Both the position numbers and the translations under genes were made by a program. A model generated the notes under the pieces. It searched no databases. It was not told where the DNA came from and saw only the letters and a program-made list of their open reading frames with translations. From contig NZ_JAQUWN010000009.1 in NCBI RefSeq assembly GCF_028692895.1, positions 1-64,000 of the forward strand: DNA of 64,000 bases. The letters run 5' to 3'. The stretch is from Pseudodesulfovibrio sp. Its GTDB lineage: Bacteria; Desulfobacterota; Desulfovibrionia; Desulfovibrionales; Desulfovibrionaceae. Below are positions 16,944 through 25,024 of this stretch, one piece after another. Position 1 is the stretch's first letter. Each line of letters opens with the position of its first letter.

Positions 16944-16949
16944 GGTGTG

Positions 16950-19043
16950 CTAATCCTTCACCACGACGAGGGCGTCCGCAGCGCAGATTCCCTTGCCTTT
17001 GCCGTAGACAAACACGGGGTTGATATCGAGCTCGACGATCTCGTTTCGCCGCTCGGCGGCCAGGCGGGCCACGTTCGCGATGGTTTCGGCCAGCGCCTCG
17101 ACGTCCAGCTCCTCCTGGCCCCGGTAGCCGTTGAAGAGCGGGAAGGCCTTCAGCCGCCTGAGCATCCGCCTGGCCTCGTCCTTGCCGAACGGCGCGGGGC
17201 GCAGCGAGGTGTCGCGGAAGATCTCCACGAAGATGCCGCCGAGGCCCACCAGCACGGCCGGGCCGAACTGCGGGTCGCTGTTCACGCCGATGATGACCTC
17301 CAGGCCGGGGGCCAGCATCTTCTGGACGTAGACGCCGTCCACGCGGGCCTTCGGGGCGTGCTTGCGGGCGTTGCCCATGATGCGCTCGAAGGCCTGGCGC
17401 GCCTCGTCCGCGCTCCCGATGTTCAGGGCCACGCCGCCCATGTCGGACTTGTGGGCGATGTCGGCGGAGGCGATCTTCATGACCACGGGGTAGCCGAGGG
17501 ACTCGGCCGTTTCCGCCGCTTCCTCGGCCGTGCCGACCACGCTTCCCTCCGGGGTGCGCACGCCGTACTCGCGCAGGATGGCCCCGCTTTCGAACTCGGA
17601 GAGCGTCCGGCGGCCCGCGCCTTCCCGCTTGTCGGGGATGGCCAGCTCCAGCGTGTTTTCATCGGGGTTGTAGCCGATGAAGTCGACAAGATGGCGCAGG
17701 GCCGCGAACCCGTAGGTGGGCGGCGGCAGCACCGGCACGCCGAGGCCGTTCAGCCGGTCGAGGTACTCCGGGTTGCGGGAGTTCTCGAAGAACGGGAGCA
17801 TGACCATGGGTTTGGAGCGGCCGTTCTTGACGACCTGCTCGATGCCCCGCGCCATGTAGTGGATGCACGGGTCGGCGATTTCGTGGAGCAGGGTGTAGCC
17901 GATCACCACGAGGCCGACGCCGGGATCGTCCATGACGGTCTGCAGGACCGACGCATAGACGTCGGCGTCATAGGAGATCGTCGCCGTGGTGTCCAGCGGG
18001 TTGGCCGGGCTCGCGTAGGAGGGCAGCAGGGCGCGCAGCTTTTCGAGCGTCGCCGCCTCGAAGTCGGGGTACTCGACCCCGGCCATCTCGCCCATGTCGG
18101 CGCAGATGCCGGTCTCGCCTCCCGACAGGTTGATGGAGGCGAGACCGGTCTGCCGGGGCAGGGTTGGCAAGGTCGCAAACAATTGGGTGGTGGCCAGCAG
18201 TTCCTCCGCGTCGTTGACGCGGATCACGCCGAACTTCCGGAACAGGGCGTCGTAGATGACGTCGGCGCCGGAGAGGGAGCCGGTGTGGGAGGCCGCGACC
18301 TTGCTCCCCTTTTCGCTCCGCCCGGCCTTGAGGACCACGACGGGCTTGCGCATCCGGGCGGCCTTGGCCAGCGCCTTCTCGAACTTGGCGGGCTGGGTGA
18401 CGCCCTCCAGGTAGAGGCCCACGACCTTGGTGTGTCCGTCTTCGATCAGGTAGTCCAGGTAGTCCTCCATGGTCACCACGGAGCTGTTGCCCGAGGAGAT
18501 GGAATAGGAGAACCGCATGGACTTGTTGTCCATGAACGAGAGGCAGAGCTGGCCGCTCTGGGAGACGAGGCCCACGGAGCCGGTGCGGTCGCGTTCGTCC
18601 GAGATGAAGGCGAAGCCGACGACCCGGTCGATGTAGTTGATGAACCCGGCGCAGTTGGGGCCCATGAGGGAGATGTCGAGCTCGGCGCAGAGGGCCTTGA
18701 GGCTCTCCTCGGCGGCCACGCCCTCGGGGGTGCCGACCTCGGAGTAGCCGCTGGCGTATACCACCGCGCCGCCCGCTCCCTTGGCCGCCGCCTCGCGCAG
18801 CAGCGGCTCGATGGTCTTCTGCGGGGTGCACAGCACCACCATGTCGATGTCCACGGGGATGTCGGCCAGGGTGTGGTGGCACGGCTTCCCGAACACCTCG
18901 TCCCGTTTGGGGTTGACGAAGTACACGTTGTCGGTGTTCGCGTAGGCGAGGACGTTGCGGCAGGTGTCGCCGCCGAACCCCTCCTTCTCGCTCGCGCCGA
19001 CAATGGCGACGGTCTTCGGGGACAGGAGTTTTTCCATGCTCAT
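16950..19043 (-). CDS. ADP-forming acyl-CoA synthetase (fused alpha-beta)
   Basis: 697 aa from the ATG at 19043, with AGGAG upstream. The N-terminal CoA-binding domain has VAIVGASEKEGFGGD. The succinyl-CoA-synthetase-like part has MGPNCAGFINY, VSQSGQL and the phospho-His motif at His253 (AASHTGSLSGAD). A C-terminal ATP-grasp domain follows (EYGVRTPEGSVVGTAEEA, VVMKIASADIAHKSDMGGV). Such enzymes convert acyl-CoA + ADP + phosphate to acid + ATP + CoA. In this operon it would recover ATP from the acyl-CoA made by the Kor enzyme. Acyl specificity is unknown. Confidence 0.9.
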   Translation of the reverse strand: MSMEKLLSPKTVAIVGASEKEGFGGDTCRNVLAYANTDNVYFVNPKRDEVFGKPCHHTLADIPVDIDMVVLCTPQKTIEPLLREAAAKGAGGAVVYASGYSEVGTPEGVAAEESLKALCAELDISLMGPNCAGFINYIDRVVGFAFISDERDRTGSVGLVSQSGQLCLSFMDNKSMRFSYSISSGNSSVVTMEDYLDYLIEDGHTKVVGLYLEGVTQPAKFEKALAKAARMRKPVVVLKAGRSEKGSKVAASHTGSLSGADVIYDALFRKFGVIRVNDAEELLATTQLFATLPTLPRQTGLASINLSGGETGICADMGEMAGVEYPDFEAATLEKLRALLPSYASPANPLDTTATISYDADVYASVLQTVMDDPGVGLVVIGYTLLHEIADPCIHYMARGIEQVVKNGRSKPMVMLPFFENSRNPEYLDRLNGLGVPVLPPPTYGFAALRHLVDFIGYNPDENTLELAIPDKREGAGRRTLSEFESGAILREYGVRTPEGSVVGTAEEAAETAESLGYPVVMKIASADIAHKSDMGGVALNIGSADEARQAFERIMGNARKHAPKARVDGVYVQKMLAPGLEVIIGVNSDPQFGPAVLVGLGGIFVEIFRDTSLRPAPFGKDEARRMLRRLKAFPLFNGYRGQEELDVEALAETIANVARLAAERRNEIVELDINPVFVYGKGKGICAADALVVVKD

Positions 19044-19054
19044 GGCTTCGGCTC

Positions 19055-19591
19055 CTAGGCGTTCGCAGCGGCCTGGACGCCGCGCATGAAGCATTCCCGG
19101 TTGAGCGGGTTGTTGCGGCCTTTCTTGTTGAAGTAGGCGTCGATGCCGTCCGCGAACTCCTCGGCGTCCACCAGGCCGGTGGCCCCGATGACCGCGCCGA
19201 GCATGACCAGGTTGGCCCCGCGCGGGTTCTTCAGCTCGCCCGCGATCTCGGTGGCCGGGACCTCGACGACGCGGATGTCGTCTCGGAAGGCCCCGCCCCG
19301 GACCATGCTGGAGTTGGCGATGAGCACTCCGCCGGGGGCGATGGCGCCCTGGAAGGTGTCCACGGAGTCCTGGTTCATGCCGATCAGGGCGTCGATGGCG
19401 CTGAAGAAGGGGTTCAGGATGGGCTCGTCGCCGATCCGCAGGCGGCAGCTTGCGGTGCCGCCGCGCATCTCGGAGCCGTAGGACGGGACCCAGGTGATCT
19501 CCTTGCCGGACTCCATGGAGACATGGGCCAGCAACAAACCGGCGGTGAGCACTCCCTGGCCGCCGAAACCTGCGCAAGTGATACTAAGCAT
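19055..19591 (-). CDS. 2-oxoacid:ferredoxin oxidoreductase gamma subunit
   Basis: 178 aa starting MLSITCAGFGGQGVLTAG. The ATG at 19591 overlaps the beta-subunit stop by 8 bases and has GGAG nine bases upstream; upstream in-frame ATGs lie deeper inside the beta gene. The GFGGQG opening, YGSEMRGGTASCRLRIG and the GANLVMLGAVIG stretch are those of KorC/VorA-type gamma subunits. It completes the four-subunit enzyme with the genes upstream. Confidence 0.9.
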   Translation of the reverse strand: MLSITCAGFGGQGVLTAGLLLAHVSMESGKEITWVPSYGSEMRGGTASCRLRIGDEPILNPFFSAIDALIGMNQDSVDTFQGAIAPGGVLIANSSMVRGGAFRDDIRVVEVPATEIAGELKNPRGANLVMLGAVIGATGLVDAEEFADGIDAYFNKKGRNNPLNRECFMRGVQAAANA

Positions 19592-20327
19592 CGGTTCTTT
19601 CTCCATTTTTGACGAATTCACCCACGGGGAAGATGGCTTTGACCGTGTCCTGGACGTGGGCGACGCTCTTCTCCATGTTCATCTTCCAGTTGGTGGGGCA
19701 GAAGGAGAGCACTTCCACCATGGAGTATCCGCCGCCGTTCATCTGGGTCTCGATGGCGGTCTTGATGTATTTCTTCAGGTTGTTGATGTCCTTGGCGGAG
19801 GCCACGGAGCCGCGCGCCAGGTAGCCGATGGGCAGGTGCTTCATCTGGTCGATCATGTTCAGCGGCTGGCCGGTGGTGGCGGCGTCGCGTCCCTTGGGCG
19901 AGGTGGTCGTTTTCTGGCCCGGCAGGGAGGTGGGGGCCATCTGGCCGCCGGTCATGCCGAAGATGCCGTTGTTCACCAGGATGGCCGTGATGTTCTCGTT
20001 GCGGATGGCGGCATAGAGGGTCTCGGAGAAGCCGATGGACATGGAGTCGCCGTCGCCCTGGTAGGTGAAGACGCAGCATTCGGGGCGCATCCGCTTGACG
20101 CCGACGGCCACTGCCGCGGCCCGGCCATGGGGGGCCTGGACCCAGTCCGTGCCGAAGGTGTCCATCATCAGGCAGGCGCAGCCGACGGCCAGGGCGCCGA
20201 CGGCCTGGTCCGCTAGGCCGGACTCTTCCAGCACCTCGGCCAGGACGCGGTTGATGATGCCGTGGCCGCAGCCGGGGCAGAACTTGTTCGGCTCGACGAG
20301 CAGCTTGGGAGTAAGTTTTTCCGACAT
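19584..20327 (-). CDS. 2-oxoacid:ferredoxin oxidoreductase beta subunit (ThDP-binding)
   Basis: 247 aa. CPGCGHGIINRVLAEVLEE opens the protein. The thiamine diphosphate/Mg motif is GDGDSMSIGFSETLYAAIRN followed by NNGIFGMTGGQMAPTS. This is the KorB/VorC-type catalytic subunit that decarboxylates the 2-oxo acid and passes it to CoA. It starts four bases after the alpha-subunit stop. Substrate could be 2-oxoglutarate, branched-chain 2-oxo acids or another; not decided by sequence. Confidence 0.92.
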   Translation of the reverse strand: MSEKLTPKLLVEPNKFCPGCGHGIINRVLAEVLEESGLADQAVGALAVGCACLMMDTFGTDWVQAPHGRAAAVAVGVKRMRPECCVFTYQGDGDSMSIGFSETLYAAIRNENITAILVNNGIFGMTGGQMAPTSLPGQKTTTSPKGRDAATTGQPLNMIDQMKHLPIGYLARGSVASAKDINNLKKYIKTAIETQMNGGGYSMVEVLSFCPTNWKMNMEKSVAHVQDTVKAIFPVGEFVKNGERTDA

Positions 20328-20331
20328 TTGA

Positions 20332-21378
20332 CTACCTCTGTGCGTTGAGAATGGCCACCGCGCGTTCGACGATGGCGGAGGATTCGGGGATATGCGCGCC
20401 GCCGAGGAAGGTCTCCACCGGGGCTTTCATTTCACAGGCGAGCCGGACGTCCTCCACCATTTTCGGAAGGGCGCTGAGTTCCACGGACAAGTACGCCTTC
20501 ACAAGAGGATTGACCTCGGCGAAGGCCTTGGCCGGGAAGGGCCACAGGGTGATGGGCCGCAGCAGGCCCAGGCGGACGCCCCGGCCGCGCGCGATCTCCA
20601 CGGCCTCCCGGCAGATGCGGGAGCTGATGCCGTAGGCCACGAGGACCACGTCCGCGTCGTCGACCCGGACGGATTCCCAGCGCTGCTCGGCCTCGGCCAT
20701 TTCGTCGTACTTGCCCTTGATGTAGGCGTCGAAGTCCTCGATGTAGTACATGGTCGAGGTCACGCGCTTGAAGGGCTTGCCGTGCTTGCCGCGTACGGCC
20801 CAATCCGCGTTCGGGTCATGCTCCCGCATCTCGGGCAGGGTGACCGGCTCCATCATCTGGGCGATGGAGGCGTCGGAGAGGATGAGGGTCGGGTTGCGGT
20901 ACTGGTCGGCCTTGTCGAAGGCCACGGACACGAGGTCCACGCTCTCCTGCACCGAGGCCGGGGCGTAGACCAACATGCGATAGTCGCCGTGGCCGCCGCC
21001 GCGCGTGGCCTGCCAGTAGTCGCCCTGGGCCTGGAAGATGTCGCCGAGGCCCGAGCCGTAGCGCTGGACGTCGACGAAGACTGCCGGAAGCTCGGCGGAG
21101 GCGATGTAGGAGATGCCCTCCTGCAGCAGGCTGAAGCCGGGGCCGGAGGAGCTGGTCATGGCCCGGAAGCCCGCGGCGGCCGCGCCGTACACCATGTTGA
21201 CGCCGGAGAGTTCGGATTCGGCCTGGATGAAGGTGCCGCCGGCTTCGGGCATGCGCCAGGAGAGGTACTCGGGAATCTCGCTCTGGGGGGTGATGGGGTA
21301 GCCGCCGAAGAAGCGGCAACCGGCGCGAACGGCTGCCTCGGAGAGGGCGTCGTTGCCTTTCATGAGTTGTCTGGACAT
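20332..21378 (-). CDS. 2-oxoacid:ferredoxin oxidoreductase alpha subunit (KorA/VorB type)
   Basis: 348 aa from the ATG at 21378, two bases after the ferredoxin stop. Residues 20-110 contain GCRFFGGYPITPQSEI, AESELSGVNMVYGAAAAGFR and TSSSGPGFSLLQEGISY, the pyrimidine-binding region of these enzymes. The C-terminal part has VLVAYGISSRICREAVEI and LLRPITLWPFP, the CoA-side domain. It is the family annotated as 3-methyl-2-oxobutanoate or 2-oxoglutarate ferredoxin oxidoreductase. An upstream extension to 21546 has no ribosome site and overlaps the ferredoxin gene. Confidence 0.9.
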   Translation of the reverse strand: MSRQLMKGNDALSEAAVRAGCRFFGGYPITPQSEIPEYLSWRMPEAGGTFIQAESELSGVNMVYGAAAAGFRAMTSSSGPGFSLLQEGISYIASAELPAVFVDVQRYGSGLGDIFQAQGDYWQATRGGGHGDYRMLVYAPASVQESVDLVSVAFDKADQYRNPTLILSDASIAQMMEPVTLPEMREHDPNADWAVRGKHGKPFKRVTSTMYYIEDFDAYIKGKYDEMAEAEQRWESVRVDDADVVLVAYGISSRICREAVEIARGRGVRLGLLRPITLWPFPAKAFAEVNPLVKAYLSVELSALPKMVEDVRLACEMKAPVETFLGGAHIPESSAIVERAVAILNAQR

Positions 21379-21380
21379 GC

Positions 21381-21605
21381 CTAGGCCTCCACTCGTTCGA
21401 ATACGGAATCGGGGCAGACAGTGTAGCAGATCGCACACTGGATGCATTTTTCCTGGTCGATGTCGACGACGTTGTAGCCCTTGCGGTTCACCGTGCTGGA
21501 GAAGGAAAGGGCGTCCTTGGGACACTGCAGGATGCAGTAGCCGCATCCTTTGCAGAGCTCTCGATTCTGCGTCATGCGGGCGCTTGTTTTTTCAGATCCG
21601 GTCAC
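21381..21605 (-). CDS. 2x[4Fe-4S] ferredoxin, delta subunit of the oxidoreductase
   Basis: 74 aa with two motifs, CKGCGYCILQCP and CIQCAICYTVCP, each able to hold a 4Fe-4S cluster. A GTG start at 21605 is chosen because GGAGG lies five bases upstream; the internal ATG at 21575 has no ribosome site. It is the first gene of the operon and fits the KorD/VorD delta subunit that carries electrons out of the enzyme. Its short spacing to the alpha subunit implies coupled translation. Confidence 0.88.
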   Translation of the reverse strand: MTGSEKTSARMTQNRELCKGCGYCILQCPKDALSFSSTVNRKGYNVVDIDQEKCIQCAICYTVCPDSVFERVEA

Positions 21606-21736
21606 TTCGACCTCCACTCGGTTGCTGCTCGGTCTGCCCGCGGAATTCGATGGGACGGGCGGCCGGGTTATGGTTGTCCGGAATCCCCGGCGGCCGCTTT
21701 GGCGGGGGCTGCCCGGTTCCGGTTGGCTGTGACCCC

Positions 21737-21766
21737 GGTCTACTGCCGTCCCAAAGATATTGTCAA
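21737..21766 (-). promoter_or_regulatory. Possible promoter of the Kor/2-hydroxyacid operon
   Basis: On the minus strand a perfect -35 TTGACA (21761-21766) is followed 18 bases on by TAGACC, a weak -10. The leader would be about 125 bases. Confidence 0.4.
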
Positions 21767-21791
21767 AAAAATTTTTAAATACGAAAAAAAG

Positions 21792-21805
21792 TTCGCATAT
21801 GCGAA
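21792..21805. promoter_or_regulatory. Perfect palindrome, candidate IclR operator
   Basis: TTCGCATATGCGAA is a perfect 14-base palindrome in the AT-rich gap between the operon and the divergent IclR gene. It sits about 25 bases upstream of the candidate -35 of the operon. IclR proteins bind short palindromes of this kind next to their own genes. Confidence 0.6.
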
Positions 21806-21904
21806 AAATGTTGCATGTCGAATCGAAAGGCGATAGAAGAGAATGCAAGGACACGAGAGGAAGGGAAGGCTTGCGCTTTCCGTTTATGAATCAGGAGGAT
21901 GGAT

Positions 21905-22678
21905 ATGAAAGTGAACAGGACGGCCCACCGGGTGACGGAAATATTGCGGCTGCTGGCCGAAAGCCCGGAAGGGTTGACCCTGACCGAGATCGGGGGCGAG
22001 CTCGGGCTTCCCAAGGCCAGCGCGTTCGACATCGTGCAGACCTTGAAAAAGGCGCATTTCCTGCGGGAATCCAACAAGCGGTACGCCGTCGGGTACATGG
22101 CGCACGAGGTGGGCGAGACCTATTCCAAGGGCAAGGACCTGTACGGGGCCACGCAGCCGCACCTGGCGGACCTGGCGGATGCGTTGAACATGGCGGGGTC
22201 GCTCGTCATTTATGAGCGTGGCACGTTGAATTACGTGATCGAGCACCGCCCCATCGGCTCCATAGTCTCCCCGGTGGCGTCGAGCGGCATGGATTTCGTC
22301 CACGCCTCGGCCTCGGGCAAGTCGCTGATCGCCTTCATGCCGGAGCAGCGTCAGCGCAAGGCTTTGTCCTTGTTGACTTTCAAGCGGTTCACGGACCGGA
22401 CGATCCAGAACGTGGTCGACTTCATGGAGGAACTGGAGCGGATTCGAAGCCGTGGATACGCCATCGACGACCGGGAGTTCAACGAACTGATGACCTGCGT
22501 CTCTACCCCGATCTTCCGTCGCAGGCGGGCCGTGGCGACCCTTACCCTGTCGGACCTGCAATTGGCTCCCGGCGAGGTGTCGGGCATAGCCGAGCGGCTG
22601 ATGAAGACCGCCCGGGTGGTCTCCGACGCCCTGGCCCGGGAGGATGAAAATGGAGAAGGACACCAATCCATCGATTGA
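21905..22678 (+). CDS. IclR family transcriptional regulator
   Basis: 257 aa. The ATG at 21905 is used because AGGAGG ends six bases before it; the ATG at 21899 directly abuts that site. Residues 5-65 are a winged HTH (AHRVTEILRLLAESPEGLTL, KASAFDIVQTLKKA). The C-terminal IclR effector domain spans about 80-250 (SGMDFVHASASGKSLIAFM, RGYAIDDREFNE). It is divergent from the ten-gene operon and is its probable regulator, with an organic acid as likely effector. Confidence 0.92.
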   Translation: MKVNRTAHRVTEILRLLAESPEGLTLTEIGGELGLPKASAFDIVQTLKKAHFLRESNKRYAVGYMAHEVGETYSKGKDLYGATQPHLADLADALNMAGSLVIYERGTLNYVIEHRPIGSIVSPVASSGMDFVHASASGKSLIAFMPEQRQRKALSLLTFKRFTDRTIQNVVDFMEELERIRSRGYAIDDREFNELMTCVSTPIFRRRRAVATLTLSDLQLAPGEVSGIAERLMKTARVVSDALAREDENGEGHQSID

Positions 22679-22694
22679 TGTCCTTATGTTTGCG

Positions 22695-22771
22695 TGGTGC
22701 GCCAGGAAGGATTCGAACCCTCGGCCGGCGGCTTAGAAGGCCGCTGCTCTATCCACCTGAGCTACTGGCGC
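22695..22771 (-). tRNA. tRNA-Arg (anticodon TCT)
   Basis: Acceptor GCGCCAG pairs with CTGGCGC, then discriminator A and an encoded CCA (22697-22695). The D-loop has AGCTCAGGTGGATAGAGC. The anticodon loop CTTCTAA gives TCT, and the T-loop TTCGAAT is standard. Confidence 0.95.
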
Positions 22772-22782
22772 GTTGGGCTCTC

Positions 22783-22811
22783 TGATAATCGAGGGATCGG
22801 CCGCAGGTCAA
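22783..22811 (-). promoter_or_regulatory. Promoter of tRNA-Arg
   Basis: TTGACC (22806-22811) and TTATCA (22783-22788) are spaced by 17 bases on the minus strand, just upstream of the tRNA and touching the 3' end of the LysR gene. Confidence 0.55.
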
Positions 22812-22812
22812 G

Positions 22813-23733
22813 CTATTCGTGGAGGGACAGGGCCCCCGGATCGGGTTGCGGGGCGGACGGGAACCGCTCGCGCGTCAGGGCCAGCCAGGCGCGGGCCGCC
22901 GGGGAAAGGCGGGCCTCGCGCCGCCAGATCAGGGCCGCGCGCCAGCGCAGGTCCGGTTCGTCGATGCGGATCGCGCGTAGCGGGGCGAACCGTCGGCCCT
23001 CGACCATGACGTGGGGCAGCAGGGGGACGCCCAGCCCGGCCGCAGCCAGGGCCACGATGAAGTCCATCTGGCTGCTCCGGGCCGTGACACGGGGCGTGAA
23101 GCCCAGGCGGCGGCACGCCTCTTCGATGCGCGGGTTGAGCACGAAGCCGTTCTTGAAGAGGATGAAGGGCGTCTCGGCCAGCTCGGCCAGGCGGATGGTT
23201 CGGCGGTGGCGCAGCGGGTGGTCGGGGTGCAGGAGGGCCATGAGCGGGTCGTCGCAGACCGCCTGCCAATCGAAGGCCTCGGCCACGGGCAGCAGGGAGA
23301 CGGCCAGCTCCACTTCGCCCGCCATGACCGCCTGCTCCAGTTGGGCGCTGCCCTGTTCCAGCAGTTCGATCTCCACGCCGGGATGGCGGCTGCGGAAGGT
23401 GGCGAAGAGCGGGGCGAAAAGCTTGGCGCTGCCCAGGAGGGGCAGTCCCAGGCGGAGTCTGCCGGTCAGCAGCCCCTGGAGTTCGGCCACCTCCGCCTTG
23501 AGGTGCGCGGCCTCGGCCAGGATGGTCGCGGCCCTGGCGTAGACGACCTCCCCGGCGTCGGTCAGCCGCGCCCCGTCGCTGGACCGGATGAACAGCGCTT
23601 CGCCGAGCTCCTCCTCCAACTGCCGTACCGCCTTGCTCACCGTGGACTGGGTGGAGAAGAGCGCGCGGGCCGCCTGGGAGAATCCCCCCTGGCGGGCGAC
23701 TTCGACCATGGTCGTCAGGTTCCGTAGTTCCAT
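22813..23733 (-). CDS. LysR family transcriptional regulator
   Basis: 306 aa from the ATG at 23733 (GAGGA seven bases upstream). An N-terminal winged HTH (MELRNLTTMVEVARQGGFSQ, STQSTVSKAVRQLEEELG) is followed by a periplasmic-binding-like effector domain (GRLRLGLPLLGSAKLF...GVEIELLEQG). It resembles CynR/CidR-type regulators. It is divergent from the lrgA/lrgB-like genes with a 94-base gap, so it probably controls them, as CidR does cidAB in Gram-positive bacteria. Confidence 0.9.
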   Translation of the reverse strand: MELRNLTTMVEVARQGGFSQAARALFSTQSTVSKAVRQLEEELGEALFIRSSDGARLTDAGEVVYARAATILAEAAHLKAEVAELQGLLTGRLRLGLPLLGSAKLFAPLFATFRSRHPGVEIELLEQGSAQLEQAVMAGEVELAVSLLPVAEAFDWQAVCDDPLMALLHPDHPLRHRRTIRLAELAETPFILFKNGFVLNPRIEEACRRLGFTPRVTARSSQMDFIVALAAAGLGVPLLPHVMVEGRRFAPLRAIRIDEPDLRWRAALIWRREARLSPAARAWLALTRERFPSAPQPDPGALSLHE

Positions 23734-23748
23734 TGCTATTCCTCTTTG

Positions 23749-23763
23749 GAATGGATTGCATTC
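23749..23763. promoter_or_regulatory. Candidate LysR-type operator
   Basis: GAATG-GATTG-CATTC is a perfect 5-5-5 inverted repeat in the gap between the LysR gene and the lrgA-like gene. It is of the length used by LysR proteins; binding is inference. Confidence 0.45.
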
Positions 23764-23827
23764 TAACAATTCATTTTACAACTACCCGTCCCGGACATAC
23801 TTGGCAAGCCGAAGGAGGCATATCGCC

Positions 23828-24232
23828 ATGCACAACAGAGTTGCCCTCGCCCGTGATTCCATGGGGCGGGGGATGCGGACGTTTTTTCAGGCGGGTTTGC
23901 TCATCGGCCTGTGGTGGGTTTGCGAGGCGGCGTCCCGGACGTGCCACCTGGGCGTGCCCGGGGGGGTGCTGGGGCTGTTCGTCCTGGCGGCCCTGCTCTT
24001 GTCCGGCCGATTCCCGGTCCGGTGGGTGTCCGGCGGGGCCGGGCTGTTGCTGGACAACTTCCTGCTCTTTTTCGTCCCGGCGGCCATGACCCTGCTCAAC
24101 CATCCCGAGTTTCTCGGGTGGACCGGGCTCAAGGTGGTGGCCGTGGTCGTGGTCGGCATCTTCCTGGTCATGGTCGGCACGGCCATGGCCGTGGAGTGGC
24201 ACCTGGTGCTGAGGTCCCGCCATGTCCGGTAG
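23828..24232 (+). CDS. LrgA/CidA family membrane protein
   Basis: 134 aa with four membrane segments. LGVPGGVLGLFVLAALLLSG and GAGLLLDNFLLFFVPAAMTL are the typical LrgA/YohJ stretches. The ATG at 23828 has AGGAGG upstream. Family members form holin-like pores that affect murein hydrolase export or carry pyruvate and other short acids in partnership with LrgB. Its stop overlaps the lrgB-like start by 11 bases. Confidence 0.88.
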   Translation: MHNRVALARDSMGRGMRTFFQAGLLIGLWWVCEAASRTCHLGVPGGVLGLFVLAALLLSGRFPVRWVSGGAGLLLDNFLLFFVPAAMTLLNHPEFLGWTGLKVVAVVVVGIFLVMVGTAMAVEWHLVLRSRHVR

Positions 24233-24929
24233 CGCGGCCGTCATGTCCGGCGGCGCGGCAGCCGTGTTCTGGATCGGGGCCACCTATTTCCTCTTCGTTG
24301 TCAGCCGGGCCATGCACCGGCGGATGGGGGCGTGGTGGAGCTCGCCGCTGCTGATGACCTGCGGCTCCTGCCTGGCCCTGGCCCTTTGCCTGCACGCCAG
24401 CTACGGCGACTACATGCGCGGCGGGCAATGGCTGCTCATGCTGCTCGGCCCGGCCACCGTGGCCTTCGCCCTGCCCATCCACGAGCATCGCGCCCTGATC
24501 CGGAAGCATTGGCAGACCCTGCTCGTCGGCTTGGCCTGCGGCAGTCTGCTCGCCTTCGGCGGGACTTGGCTGGTCTCGGGCTGGCTCGGGCTGTCCGATG
24601 GGCTCCGCCTCGCCATCCTGCCCCGGTCCTTCACCACGCCCTTCGCCATGGCCTTCGCCTCGGACGTGGGCGGCTCGCCGGACCTGGCGGCGGTCTGCGT
24701 CATCCTCACCGGCGTGTTCGGGGCGTCCATCGGCGGGGTGCTGCTGCGCATCCTGCCCCTGCGCTCGTCCTTCGCCAGGGGGATGATGTTCGGCATGGGC
24801 GCGCACGGGGCCGGGGTGGCCAGGGCGCGCGAGGTGGGCGCGGAGGAGGAGGCCGTGGCCGGACTGGTCATGGTCCTGGCGGGCGTGGGCTGCGCGCTGA
24901 TCGGGCTGGCCGTTTCGCTGCTGAAATAG
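24222..24929 (+). CDS. LrgB/CidB family membrane protein
   Basis: 235 aa with about six membrane segments. It has LLGPATVAFALPIHEHRALI, LPRSFTTPFAMAFASDVGG and FGMGAHGAGVARAREVG, matching LrgB/YohK. The two-gene unit with lrgA is conserved across bacteria and linked to lysis control or pyruvate uptake. The start lies within the end of the lrgA gene. Confidence 0.9.
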   Translation: MSGSAAVMSGGAAAVFWIGATYFLFVVSRAMHRRMGAWWSSPLLMTCGSCLALALCLHASYGDYMRGGQWLLMLLGPATVAFALPIHEHRALIRKHWQTLLVGLACGSLLAFGGTWLVSGWLGLSDGLRLAILPRSFTTPFAMAFASDVGGSPDLAAVCVILTGVFGASIGGVLLRILPLRSSFARGMMFGMGAHGAGVARAREVGAEEEAVAGLVMVLAGVGCALIGLAVSLLK

Positions 24930-25024
24930 GGGCGGGGCGCGCCGTTTGGGCCGCCTTTCGTGCCAAAACGACGGGTGGTTGCGGGGGGTTCCCCCTGGTC
25001 CCGCTTCCTGCTAGATTGCCCCTC

